From Paraburkholderia susongensis (lineage in GTDB: Bacteria; Pseudomonadota; Gammaproteobacteria; Burkholderiales; Burkholderiaceae), in assembly GCF_900177725.1 (NCBI RefSeq), contig NZ_FXAT01000007.1:186001-250000 (forward strand): a stretch of 64,000 nucleotides of DNA. The letters are read 5' to 3'. Of the stretch, positions 7,949-16,486 are shown piece by piece. The position numbers and the translations under genes were made by a program. Positions within the stretch are counted from its first letter, which is position 1, and every line of letters starts with the position of its first letter. The notes under the pieces are model-generated. The model saw only the letters and a list, made by a program, of their open reading frames with translations, ran no database searches and was not told where the DNA came from.

Positions 7949-9748
7949 ATGAGCATCAACTACCAGGCGCTGTCGTTCGAGTACCGGCCGTGCCGCGAAC
8001 AGCGAGCGCAGCGCGAAGAGGGCGTGCCGCGTGAAAAGGAGCCGGCGGCCTATCCGGTGATCGTGGTCGGCGCGGGGCCGGTGGGCCTCGCCACCGCGAT
8101 CGATCTCGCGCAGCAGGGTGTGCCGGTCGTGCTTCTCGACGACGATTGTTCGTTATCCACAGGATCGCGGGCGATCTGTTTCTCGAAGCGCTCGCTCGAT
8201 ATTTTCGACCGCCTCGGCTGCGGGCAGCGAATGGTGGATAAGGGCATCAGCTGGAATGTCGGCAAGGTGTTCCTCAAGAACGATCTCGTCTACACGTTCA
8301 ATCTGCAACCGGAAGCGGGGCACCACCGGCCTGCGTTCATCAACCTGCAGCAGTACTACGTCGAGGGTTTTCTGCTCGAACGCGCGCAGGAAATGTCGAA
8401 TCTCGAGATCCGCTGGAAAAGCAAGGTGGTCGGCGTGCAGCAGCACGGCACGCCGGGCGCGCGCGACGCGAGCGTTACGCTCGCCGTCGAAACGCCGGAC
8501 GGCACGTATGCGCTGCGCGGCCGCTACGTGGTGGCCGCCGACGGCTCGCGCAGTCCGATGCGCAACATGATGGGGCTCGACAGCAAGGGCGTCACGTTCA
8601 GGGATCGCTTCCTGATCGCCGACGTGAAAATGGAAGCGGAATTTCCGATCGAGCGCTGGTTCTGGTTTGATCCGCCATTTCATCCAAATCAGTCGGTGCT
8701 GCTGCATCGTCAGCCGGACAACGTATGGCGGATCGATTTCCAGCTTGGCTGGGACGCCGATCCCGCGCTCGAAAAAACGCCCGAACGTGTGATGCCGCGC
8801 GTGCGCGCCTTGCTCGGCGCGGATGTGAAGTTCGAACTCGAATGGGTCAGCGTCTACACGTTTTCATGTACGCGCATGGAGCGTTTTCGCCACGGCAACG
8901 TGTTGTTCGCGGGCGACTCCGCGCACGGCGTCTCGCCGTTCGGCGCGCGCGGCGCGAATAGCGGCGTGCAGGACGCGGAAAATCTCGCGTGGAAACTCGC
9001 GATGGTGCTCGACGGCAAGGCGCCCGATGCGCTGCTCGACACGTATGCGAGCGAACGCGAATTCGCCGCCGACGAAAACATCCGCAACTCGACGCGCTCC
9101 ACCGATTTCATCACGCCGAAGACACCGGTGAGCCGCGTCTTTCGCGATGCCGTGCTGAAGCTGTCGCGGCACTATCCATTCGCGCGTCAGTTGACGAACA
9201 GCGGGCGATTGTCGGTGCCCGCGGTGTTGCGCGATTCGCCGCTCAATACGCCGGACCGCGAGTGCTTCGACGGCGCGATGGTGCCGGGCGCCGCGTGCGT
9301 CGATGCGCCGGTGCACATGGATGACGAACCGGCGTGGCTGCTGCGGCAACTCGGCGAGCAATTCACCGGCGTGCTGTTCTGCGATGAGCGAGGCGTCGGC
9401 GAGGCCGCGCGGGCCGCGTTGAACGCATTGCGTGCGGCGCCGATTCCGCTGAAGCTCGTCATCGTGAGGCAAGGCGAAGCGCGGGACGATGCATCCGCGC
9501 TCGCGCACCTGCCCGCGAACATCCGTGCGGTGCACGATACCGAAGGGCTTGCCAGCACACGCTATGACGCGAAGCCCGGCACGTTCTATCTGATCCGGCC
9601 GGATCAGCACGTATGCGCGCGCTGGCGGCAACTCGACGCGGATGCCGTCGAGCATGCGCTAAAGCGGGCGTTGTGCGTCGAGGGCGCGGCCGCGAATCTG
9701 GACGCGAGTGCGCACTCGGGTGCGAGCACCGCACCGGCGGCGCATTGA
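7949..9748 (+). CDS. FAD-dependent aromatic hydroxylase-like oxidoreductase
   Basis: Class A flavoprotein monooxygenase-like enzyme of 599 aa, similar in layout to MhpA and PheA hydroxylases. The FAD-binding GAGPVG is at 41-46, a DG motif occurs in VVAADGSRSPMRN, and the second FAD motif is FAGDSAHGVSPFGARG with G322-D323. A C-terminal thioredoxin-like region follows, as in phenol-type hydroxylases. It would use NAD(P)H and oxygen to hydroxylate a ring in the cytoplasm. The start at 7949 follows GACGGAG. It is in the MBL operon and is followed by DUF2783. The substrate is unresolved. Confidence 0.88.
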   Translation: MSINYQALSFEYRPCREQRAQREEGVPREKEPAAYPVIVVGAGPVGLATAIDLAQQGVPVVLLDDDCSLSTGSRAICFSKRSLDIFDRLGCGQRMVDKGISWNVGKVFLKNDLVYTFNLQPEAGHHRPAFINLQQYYVEGFLLERAQEMSNLEIRWKSKVVGVQQHGTPGARDASVTLAVETPDGTYALRGRYVVAADGSRSPMRNMMGLDSKGVTFRDRFLIADVKMEAEFPIERWFWFDPPFHPNQSVLLHRQPDNVWRIDFQLGWDADPALEKTPERVMPRVRALLGADVKFELEWVSVYTFSCTRMERFRHGNVLFAGDSAHGVSPFGARGANSGVQDAENLAWKLAMVLDGKAPDALLDTYASEREFAADENIRNSTRSTDFITPKTPVSRVFRDAVLKLSRHYPFARQLTNSGRLSVPAVLRDSPLNTPDRECFDGAMVPGAACVDAPVHMDDEPAWLLRQLGEQFTGVLFCDERGVGEAARAALNALRAAPIPLKLVIVRQGEARDDASALAHLPANIRAVHDTEGLASTRYDAKPGTFYLIRPDQHVCARWRQLDADAVEHALKRALCVEGAAANLDASAHSGASTAPAAH

Positions 9749-9769
9749 GGAAGAGGGCAGGAGACAGAC

Positions 9770-9970
9770 ATGGCACTGAACACGCAACCGAATCTCACAC
9801 GCCCCGACGATTTCTACGAGGCGCTGATCGACATGCATCGCGGTCTCGACGATGCGCAGAGCCAGTCGGCCAACGCGCAGCTGATTCTGCTGCTCGCGAA
9901 TCATATCGGCAATGAAGCGACGTTGCTCGAAGCGATGCGCCGCGCGCGCGAAGGAGCGCTCGAAGGCTGA
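9770..9970 (+). CDS. DUF2783 domain protein
   Basis: Small acidic helical protein of 66 aa (LTRPDDFYEALIDMHRGLDD, then LLANHIGNEATLLEAMRRA) matching the DUF2783 pattern. It starts 22 bases after the FAD oxygenase gene, behind a purine-rich site (GAGGAAGAGGGCAGGAGA). In my knowledge this family commonly accompanies FAD hydroxylases of this type, so it may be an accessory or assembly factor. No catalytic motif is visible. Confidence 0.8.
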   Translation: MALNTQPNLTRPDDFYEALIDMHRGLDDAQSQSANAQLILLLANHIGNEATLLEAMRRAREGALEG

Positions 9971-10031
9971 CGCATCATGCGTATCACGCGGCCACAGCGA
10001 GGTCCGGTTCCAGTGAGGTAAGCAGGAATCC

Positions 10032-10511
10032 TCAATGCATATACGTGACGCGGCGTGCCTGTGCGCTGAGTTCGACGCCGGCGTCGAGCAGGTCGATCGC
10101 GAACCAGCGGATCAGCTTCAGCACGCCGCTGACCGCGGGCGCGGGCAGCCACTCGCTCAGCATGCGCAACGCGGCGCCGCTATGGGTCTTCTGCAGCAGC
10201 GCGATCGTTTGCAGGATCACGGCCTCGTCTTTGCCAAGCTCGGTCGCGCAGCGGCAGCGCATGTCGAGAGGACGATAGGACACGCGCATCAGCGAGCGCA
10301 TCAACAGATCGAAATGCTCGATGCCGTCCTGACGCAAGCCCGCGTCGCTCAGAATGTCGCGCCAATGCAGGTTGCCGCGCGCAGTCTCGCAGGCCGGCCG
10401 CAGCCACGTGCGCACGGCGCTGAGCACGGTGCGATCGGGGGCATCGGCGGTCTCGGCCGGATGATCGTCGATCAGTTCGGGGCGGCTGCCGTGTTGAGAG
10501 CGGAAGTTCAT
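10032..10511 (-). CDS. hypothetical protein, possibly iron-regulated
   Basis: A 159-aa protein with no signal peptide or membrane segment and no family I recognise. It is mostly helical, with a Cys-rich patch (DMRCRCATELG) in the middle and a hydrophobic C-terminal third (VSGVLKLIRWFAIDLLDAG). The start at 10511 has a good CAGGAG site. A Fur-box-like sequence lies about 180 bases upstream in the same orientation, with no other gene between, so iron control is likely. It is convergent with the DUF2783 operon. Confidence 0.65.
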   Translation of the reverse strand: MNFRSQHGSRPELIDDHPAETADAPDRTVLSAVRTWLRPACETARGNLHWRDILSDAGLRQDGIEHFDLLMRSLMRVSYRPLDMRCRCATELGKDEAVILQTIALLQKTHSGAALRMLSEWLPAPAVSGVLKLIRWFAIDLLDAGVELSAQARRVTYMH

Positions 10512-10693
10512 CGATGCTCCTGAATGGACACAGTCCGGAAAGTCGCGCGGGCCTGCTTGAACGGTGCCGCGTCGCAGGCCAGCGCATCACGCAGGCAGTG
10601 ATTCGGCGACGACGCAGCGCGTGCGCCGGGCTTCATCGGGTTGGGTGTCGGTCGCATGGCCATGCGCTGAATCATGGGGCAAATTCCTTGTTA

Positions 10694-10713
10694 ATGCAAA
10701 TCATTCTCATTTA
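10694..10713 (-). promoter_or_regulatory. Fur box-like site
   Basis: On the minus strand this reads AAATGAGAATGATTTGCATT, which matches the AATGAGAATGATT form of Fur boxes seen before siderophore and haem genes. It is placed between the unknown gene starting at 10511 (minus) and the MFS gene at 10874 (plus). It could control either; orientation and lack of other function favour the unknown gene. Confidence 0.65.
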
Positions 10714-10873
10714 AAAGGATGAGCTCGCACTGTTACTGGGCCGTCGAGTTGGTAATTAACGCAACTAACGGTCAATCTCGGGGCCGCGCTCCCGGCTATG
10801 ATGGCGATCTGCCGGATCAAAACCACCTCACCAGAACCGGCTTGCAGCGTTCTTGCCCACCCTACGTCCGCCC

Positions 10874-12109
10874 ATGTCCCTCAACTCGCTCGACACCGCG
10901 CCGAATTCCCCCTCAACCGACTCCGCGCAGCGCATGCCGACTTTGATGCTCGCCGCCGCGCTATCGCTCGGCAGCGCAATCGCGCTCGGTTTTGCGCGCT
11001 TCGCTTACGCGCTCCTGCTGCCGGCGATGAAGCTCGATCTTGGCTGGAGCTTTGCGCAGGCCGGTGCGATGAACACCGCCAATGCGCTCGGCTATCTGCT
11101 CGGCGCGCTGGTCTTTCCGCGGCTCGCGCGCCGTTGGACGGCCGCTGCATTGTTCGCGGGCGGCTGCGCGATCACGGCGCTGCTGATGGCGGGCAGCGGC
11201 CTGCTCGCCGACACGCATTCGCTGCTCGTGCTGCGCGTGGTCACGGGCGCGAGCAGCGCTGCGATCTTCATCAGCGGCGGCGTGCTTGCCGCGCGGCTCG
11301 CGTCGGCGCGGCCGCACGATGCGGGCTTGATTCTCGGCCTGTACTACGGCGGCACGGGATGGGGAATCGTCGCCTCGTCGGTGCTGGTGCCGCTGACGAT
11401 TCTCGACGCCGCGCACGGCTGGCAGTTCGCGTGGTTCGCGCTGGCGGCCGCGTGCGCGCTGTTCGCGACGGTCGCGATAGTCGCGGCGCGCCGGATCGAG
11501 GGCGCATCTGCGGCCGCCGCGCCGGTGTCTCGCGCAAGGCAGGCCGCCGACGCGCCGCGCTGGCCGCGCTTTGGCGCGGCGCTCGCGGGCTACGGGTTAT
11601 TCGGCGTCGGCTATATCGGCTACATGACGTTCATCGTTGCGCTGTTGCGCAACGCGGGCATGAGCGCGGCCGTCGTGACGAGCTTCTATCTGCTGCTCGG
11701 CGTCGCGACCGTGGTGTCCGCGCGGATCTGGTCGCGGCTGCTCGACCGCATGCGCGGCGGTCAGGCGCTCGCGGTGCTCAATGCGTTGCTCGCGGTTGCG
11801 ACGCTGCTGCCCGCGCTCTTCGCGCAGCCGTGGGTCGCGTTCGTATCGGGGATGCTGTTCGGCGCGACGTTCCTGTCCGCTGTCGCGTCGACGACCGCGT
11901 TCGTGCGCCACAATCTGCCCGCGAGTCATTGGGCGAAGGGCATCAGTGCGTTCACGATCGTGTTCGCGTTCGGGCAGATCGTCGGGCCGGTGGTGATCGG
12001 CTGGGTGTCGGACGGCGCGGGGCTCGCGCGCGGGCTCGTCTATTCGGCGTTGCTGCTCGCGGCGGGTGCGGTGCTCGCCGCGTGTCAGAAGGCGTTGCGT
12101 AGCGTGTGA
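10874..12109 (+). CDS. YbfB/YjiJ-like MFS transporter
   Basis: Inner-membrane major facilitator of 411 aa with about 12 hydrophobic segments. The first is LAAALSLGSAIALGFARFAY, a pattern typical of the YbfB/YjiJ group, followed by MKLDLGWSFAQAGAMNTANA. The ATG at 10874 is taken; an ATG at 10934 is an alternative, and neither has a clear ribosome site. It stands alone, convergent with the TRIC gene. The transported compound is unknown. The nearby Fur box could bear on it, but there is no other iron link. Confidence 0.85.
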   Translation: MSLNSLDTAPNSPSTDSAQRMPTLMLAAALSLGSAIALGFARFAYALLLPAMKLDLGWSFAQAGAMNTANALGYLLGALVFPRLARRWTAAALFAGGCAITALLMAGSGLLADTHSLLVLRVVTGASSAAIFISGGVLAARLASARPHDAGLILGLYYGGTGWGIVASSVLVPLTILDAAHGWQFAWFALAAACALFATVAIVAARRIEGASAAAAPVSRARQAADAPRWPRFGAALAGYGLFGVGYIGYMTFIVALLRNAGMSAAVVTSFYLLLGVATVVSARIWSRLLDRMRGGQALAVLNALLAVATLLPALFAQPWVAFVSGMLFGATFLSAVASTTAFVRHNLPASHWAKGISAFTIVFAFGQIVGPVVIGWVSDGAGLARGLVYSALLLAAGAVLAACQKALRSV

Positions 12110-12132
12110 GCGAATGGTGTGCCGGGCGCGTC

Positions 12133-12777
12133 TTACGGGTTGTCGCGTGTTTCGGCCGTGCGCCTTCCATGAAATATCGGCAGGCGCCAGCCGTAACGCA
12201 GCGACGCGAGCCGCACTATGACGCAGGCGAGCGTTGCGAACCACGGTGTCCACCAGTCGGTCCAGCCCGCGTACGAAAAGCCGACCTGCACCGCCGCACC
12301 GAGCAGCGCGGCCGATGCGTAGACTTCGCGTTCGAGAATCGCGGGTACGCGCGAGAGCACGACGTCGCGCATCACGCCGCCGCCCACCGCGCTGACGATG
12401 CCGAGCAGAATCGCGAGTTCGGCGTTGTGGCCGTATATGAGCGCCTTTTGCGCGCCCGACACGGCGAACAGGCCGAGCCCGATCGCGTCGAAGAACAGCA
12501 CCGGCTGACGCAACCGGCGCACTTGCGGATACGCGATGATCGTGACCGTCGACGCGGCCAGCGCGGTTGCCAGATAGCGCCAGTTCGAGAGGCCCGCGGG
12601 TGGAATTGCGCCAATGCAGATGTCGCGCACGATGCCGCCGCCGCACGCGACCATGAAGGCGATCACGGCGATGCCGAAGAGGTCGAGCCGGCGTTGGCGC
12701 GCGGCCACCGCGCCGCTGATCGCAAACGCGAACGTGCCGATCAGATCGAGAATGGTATAGACCGTGTGCGAATTCAC
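12133..12777 (-). CDS. TRIC-type cation channel family protein (YicG-like, UPF0126)
   Basis: Membrane protein of 214 aa with seven predicted hydrophobic segments in two related halves, each carrying a GGG-x-x-RD motif: GGGIVRDICIG and GGGVMRDVVLS. This is the hallmark of the trimeric intracellular cation channel family. The start is GTG at 12777, sharing a 4-base GTGA overlap with the stop of the M20 hydrolase gene, so the two are translationally coupled. The longer open frame upstream lies inside the M20 gene. A counter-ion role for uptake is inference. Confidence 0.88.
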   Translation of the reverse strand: MNSHTVYTILDLIGTFAFAISGAVAARQRRLDLFGIAVIAFMVACGGGIVRDICIGAIPPAGLSNWRYLATALAASTVTIIAYPQVRRLRQPVLFFDAIGLGLFAVSGAQKALIYGHNAELAILLGIVSAVGGGVMRDVVLSRVPAILEREVYASAALLGAAVQVGFSYAGWTDWWTPWFATLACVIVRLASLRYGWRLPIFHGRRTAETRDNP

Positions 12778-14042
12778 AGTGATTTGTCGTGTTGGTCGAG
12801 CCAGACGCCGGCTGCGCACAGCATCGCTTCGAGACCGGTGCGCAGCGTGGGGTCGAGCACCGGGGCGAATTTCGGCGAGTGGTTGCTCGGAATCTCGTTG
12901 AGTTTTTTCGCGGCGAGCGCGTTGCGGAAAGTCTCGGGATCGGTGCTGCCGATAAACCAGAACGAGTACGGCACGTCCCATTCGCGGCCGAACAGGCTGA
13001 AGTCTTCGCTGGCCGCGGCCGGTTGCGTTTCGTATGCGCGCTCACCGAACTGCGTTTCGAATGCATCGCGCAGACGCTCGGTGACGGCGGTGTCGTTGAC
13101 CGTGAGCGGATAGCTCGACAGCGTGGTGAATTCGGGTTCCCGCGGCGCGTTCGATGCCGCGCATTCGGCGCAGCAGATGCGGCGGATCGCGCCGAGCATG
13201 TACTCGCGCACGTCTTCGTCGTAAGTGCGCATGTTGAGTTTGAGCGTCGCGTCGTCGGGGATGATGTTCTCTTTCGTGCCTGCCTGCAGCGAGCCGATCG
13301 TGAGCACGGCGCTGTCGCGCGGCGAGATTTCGCGCGACACGATGGTTTGCAGACGCAGCGTGGTGGAGGCCGCCATGATGACCGGATCGATCGAGGTCTG
13401 CGGTTGCGAGCCGTGCGAGCCGCGCCCGAACAGCTTGACCTTGAGGCTGTCGCCCGCCGAGAGAATCGTGCCGCTGCGATAGCCGATCGTGCCCGCTGCG
13501 CCGACCATCACGTGCTGGCCGAGAATCACGTCGGGCTTCGGAAAGCGCGTGGTCATGCCCTCGTCGAGCATGCTGCGCGCGCCGCGCCCGACTTCCTCGC
13601 CGGGCTGGAACACGGCCATCAGCGTGCCGCGCCATGCGTCGCGATGTTCGGCCATCAGGCGCGCCACGCCGAGCAGCCACGTGACGTGCAGGTCGTGACC
13701 GCACGAATGCGCGACGCCGACCTCGAAGCCGTCTTCGTCTTTCGCCTTCACCGTGCTCGCGTAGGGCAGGCCGGTTGCCTCCGCCATCGGCAGCGCGTCC
13801 ATGTCGGCGCGCAGCATGACCGTGGGGCCGTCGCCGTTGTGCAGCAGCGCAACGACGCCCGTCACGCCCACCTTGCGCGTTACGTCGTAGCCGAGCTTTT
13901 CGACGTAATCCGCGACGATTCCCGCGGTGCGCACCTCCTGCATCGACAGCTCGGGATGCTGGTGCAGATCTTTGTAGATTGTCTCGAGTTCGGGCAGAAG
14001 CGCGTCGATCGCGGTCGACATCGTTTCGATCAGCTTCGGCAT
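12774..14042 (-). CDS. M20 family amidohydrolase/peptidase
   Basis: Zinc-dependent M20D hydrolase of 422 aa, the family of hippurate and N-acyl-amino-acid or IAA-conjugate hydrolases. Metal and catalytic motifs are D80 in RADMDALP, H112-S-C114-G-H116-D117-L-H119, the EEVGRGARSM segment, and a C-terminal SEDFSLFG. Cys114 in place of the peptidase Asp is typical of M20D. The start at 14042 follows AAGGAG. It lies 63 bases after the MarR gene and overlaps the TRIC gene. Regulation is probably by that MarR through the palindrome at 14.6 kb. The substrate is unknown. Confidence 0.92.
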   Translation of the reverse strand: MPKLIETMSTAIDALLPELETIYKDLHQHPELSMQEVRTAGIVADYVEKLGYDVTRKVGVTGVVALLHNGDGPTVMLRADMDALPMAEATGLPYASTVKAKDEDGFEVGVAHSCGHDLHVTWLLGVARLMAEHRDAWRGTLMAVFQPGEEVGRGARSMLDEGMTTRFPKPDVILGQHVMVGAAGTIGYRSGTILSAGDSLKVKLFGRGSHGSQPQTSIDPVIMAASTTLRLQTIVSREISPRDSAVLTIGSLQAGTKENIIPDDATLKLNMRTYDEDVREYMLGAIRRICCAECAASNAPREPEFTTLSSYPLTVNDTAVTERLRDAFETQFGERAYETQPAAASEDFSLFGREWDVPYSFWFIGSTDPETFRNALAAKKLNEIPSNHSPKFAPVLDPTLRTGLEAMLCAAGVWLDQHDKSL

Positions 14043-14105
14043 GGAAGACTCCTTGTTACCGTATGCATTACAAAAAGGCCGCGAAATGCGAATTGCCGGC
14101 GAAGG

Positions 14106-14555
14106 TCATCGAGGCGGCGCGTCATCGGACTCGCTTGCGAGCAGGCTGTTCGAAAGCTTGCCGAGCAGCCGTGCGAGCATTGTGCGCTCGCTGCCGCTCA
14201 GCGCTTTGGCGAGCTCGACCTCCAGCGTCGATCCTAACGCTTCCGACGCCTGAGCGATTTCCAGACCGCTTGCCGTGGCGCGCAACGCGACGCTGCGGCG
14301 GTCCGACGAATGCGTGTTCCGCTTGATGAGGCCACGCGTTTCAAGCTCGGTGAGTACTTTGGAGAGCAGCGTTTTTTCGATCAGCGCGCGCTGCGATACC
14401 GTTTTGGGCGTGATGCCGGGTTCGGCGCATACGAGGCGCAGCACGCGCAACGCGCGAACGTCGAGATCCCAGCGCTCGCGATAAACCAGGTTCGCGCGGT
14501 TGATCAGCAGCGCGCTTGTCAGATCGAGCCTGAAAGTCAGGAAGTCAGAGTACAA
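14106..14555 (-). CDS. MarR family transcriptional regulator
   Basis: Winged-helix regulator of 149 aa: LRVLRLVCAEPGITPKTVSQ and LLSKVLTELETRGLIKRN form the recognition region, and HSSDRRSVALRATASG is the wing. The start appears to be a TTG at 14555; no ATG fits the frame nearby. It is the first gene of a three-gene operon with M20 hydrolase and TRIC. A perfect 13-bp inverted repeat lies 56 bases upstream, very likely its own operator. MarR proteins usually release DNA on binding small phenolic or amphipathic ligands, which fits an amide-conjugate hydrolase. Confidence 0.88.
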   Translation of the reverse strand: MYSDFLTFRLDLTSALLINRANLVYRERWDLDVRALRVLRLVCAEPGITPKTVSQRALIEKTLLSKVLTELETRGLIKRNTHSSDRRSVALRATASGLEIAQASEALGSTLEVELAKALSGSERTMLARLLGKLSNSLLASESDDAPPR

Positions 14556-14610
14556 GAAGGGCTCCGCATGTCGACTGTCATACCCGGTGCAGGCACGCAG
14601 GTCATTATAG

Positions 14611-14639
14611 GCATATAGTTGAAATTTTCAACTATATGC
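14611..14639. promoter_or_regulatory. perfect palindrome, MarR operator candidate
   Basis: GCATATAGTTGAA and TTCAACTATATGC are perfectly complementary 13-bp arms around ATT. The site lies upstream of the MarR-M20-TRIC operon, and its length and AT-rich symmetry fit MarR dimers. Confidence 0.75.
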
Positions 14640-14683
14640 GGACGGCGGAGTTCTTATGGTGAGCGAACGAGCGCCGCTTTCGA

Positions 14684-15211
14684 TCAGAGCTGCTTGCAAT
14701 AAAAGGTCGTGCCGCAGAACGCGCCGTCGGGCATCAGCGCGTAATTCGGCACGTCCCCCACGCGTTGCCAGCCGGCGCGTTGATATAGCCGCTCGGCATC
14801 TCCGCCGGTGACCGTATCGAGGACGAGAACCGACTTCTTTTCTTCCCGCGCAATGCGATCGACTTCGCGCATCAGATGCTGCGCGATGCCGCGCCGCCGC
14901 GCTTTTCTGTGCACGAGCATCTTCGCGACATCCGCGCGATGCGGCTGGTTTTCCGGCTGTGCGGTAATCAACTGCACTGTGCCGACGATTTCTCCGTTGC
15001 CGTCTTCGGCGATCAGCAGCGTGCGCTCGCCGAGTGCAACGCCGTTGGCGACGGTGCGCCAGAACGCTAGCGCTTTTTCCCGCGAGATCGGCAGCATGAA
15101 GCTGACCGATGCTCCGCCTTCCACGCAGTCGATCAGCACCTCCGCGAGCGCCTCGACGCAGGCCGACGCTTCATTGGGGCCGAGGCGTCGTACGGTCACG
15201 TTATCGATCAT
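14684..15211 (-). CDS. GNAT family N-acetyltransferase
   Basis: Acetyl-CoA-dependent acetyltransferase of 175 aa. The acetyl-CoA loop is RKARRRGIAQHLM. Motif B is VLVLDTVTGGDAERLYQRAG, followed by the usual GWQRVGDVPNYAL strand. The N-terminal half resembles tabtoxin- or phosphinothricin-type GNATs, but this is not decisive. It overlaps the XRE-cupin gene by 4 bases (ATGA), so the pair is co-translated and the acetyl acceptor may be the ligand sensed by the cupin. Confidence 0.9.
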   Translation of the reverse strand: MIDNVTVRRLGPNEASACVEALAEVLIDCVEGGASVSFMLPISREKALAFWRTVANGVALGERTLLIAEDGNGEIVGTVQLITAQPENQPHRADVAKMLVHRKARRRGIAQHLMREVDRIAREEKKSVLVLDTVTGGDAERLYQRAGWQRVGDVPNYALMPDGAFCGTTFYCKQL

Positions 15212-15795
15212 CCGTTTCTCCTTTCGGTGACGGGAAAGGTGGTGAGCGCCACCAGGTAGCGCGCGCGCTTGCGGGTAGGATTCCTGAAGACAGTTGGACG
15301 ATCGAGACGCATCGCGAGACAGTCGCCCGTTTTGATCCGCCAGCTACTGTCGCCGACCGTGATCTCCATCGCGCCTTCGAGCATCCAGACCTGCTGATGG
15401 ATTTCCGCGTCGCGCGCGCCGGTCTCGTAGCTGACGCGCTGACCGGCGGGAAAGTCGACTTCCACCAACTGGATCGCCGAGCGCGCGGTTGGCGAAAGAT
15501 GGCGCCGCACATAACCCGAGGCCGGATCGGTCCACACGACCTGTTCGGCAGCGCGGCTCACGGGCGAGGGTTCGACAGCCGGCACGCCGTCCTGCTCGAA
15601 CAGCGACGCGAGCGGCACATTCAACGCGGTGGCGAGTTTGTCGAGCACGGCGGCGGTCGGGCTGCTTTGTCCCCGTTCGATCAGCGAGATATTGGAGCGG
15701 CTGACTTTGCTGCGCTCGGCAAGCGCTTCGAGGGACCAGTGCTGGGCGTCGCGCAGTTCCTTGACGCGGCGCGCGATGAGAGCGTTGATGTCCAT
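15208..15795 (-). CDS. XRE family regulator with cupin domain
   Basis: Cytoplasmic regulator of 195 aa. The N-terminal XRE helix-turn-helix covers about residues 7-61 (LEALAERSKVSRSNISLIER). A C-terminal cupin barrel spans about 110-180, with HQQVWMLEGAMEITVGDSSW. It is co-transcribed with the overlapping GNAT gene. A short dyad immediately upstream suggests autoregulation. Members of this class usually sense amino-acid- or polyamine-like compounds; the ligand here is unknown. Confidence 0.92.
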   Translation of the reverse strand: MDINALIARRVKELRDAQHWSLEALAERSKVSRSNISLIERGQSSPTAAVLDKLATALNVPLASLFEQDGVPAVEPSPVSRAAEQVVWTDPASGYVRRHLSPTARSAIQLVEVDFPAGQRVSYETGARDAEIHQQVWMLEGAMEITVGDSSWRIKTGDCLAMRLDRPTVFRNPTRKRARYLVALTTFPVTERRNG

Positions 15796-15800
15796 TTTCC

Positions 15801-15829
15801 AGTTTAAGGGATGATGTATCCAGTAAACT
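15801..15829. promoter_or_regulatory. AGTTTA/TAAACT dyad before XRE gene
   Basis: Perfect 6-bp arms (seven with flanking C/G) separated by 17 bases, 6 bases upstream of the XRE start codon. This is the expected place for autorepression. Modest length makes it tentative. Confidence 0.35.
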
Positions 15830-16486
15830 AGATGGCGCCATTTTTGTTGTCAATAGTGGAAGGCATACGCGTTTTTGCGATGGCGGCCACCATGATTAAC
15901 TGTCGCGTTCGCATTGATTTTCTTCAGAATTTCGCTATATGCAGAGCGTATTACCTCGAATTGCAGAATGATGACGAATGCCAGAAGGTATTCGCGTATG
16001 CAATGCAAATATTCGGTGTTTTGAGCTATGAAGGCGGCTTCCTCAAGCCCGTGCTTGAGCGAGTGCAGAGCACGCCGAGCGGCCGTGAGACCGCGTGATC
16101 GGGATGGCCGAATACGATGGAATTACGCTTTAGGACGTAATTCTAGCTAATACGCATATTTTTCAAAATTCACAATTCACATCAAGGAATTTCCACTCTG
16201 CATTTAATTTCAATTAGCTTTCGTTGAATTGAATCTGTTAGAAAATTCTTACGACCAGTTACATATTAAAACACTCGTATTAGTAAAACTACTGATGCTG
16301 TAGTCAGACTACATTCTTACATTACCTTCCACGGAGAGTCGCTACAGCCAATCCGGTTGCGCCGAATCTTCTTCCGGCAGGCAAACGTTTGCAGTTACCG
16401 CTGCATCGCCTGTTTCGCGTCCACTGTGCACCCAACCGACGCGCTCCGCTGCCCCCCACGAAAAGCACAATTTCGGAGAGACAAAC
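15830..16486. other. AT-rich intergenic region before GH3 gene
   Basis: About 650 bases, markedly more AT-rich than the surroundings from 15840 to 16330. An 88-codon frame at 15832-16098 has no ribosome site, atypical codon use and no family resemblance, so it is not called. The stretch probably carries the promoter and upstream control of the GH3 gene. Confidence 0.4.

Noticed and set aside
15832..16098. 88-codon frame in AT-rich DNA before the GH3 gene
   Set aside because: No ribosome site, weak codon bias and no resemblance to any family; it overlaps the XRE promoter dyad.
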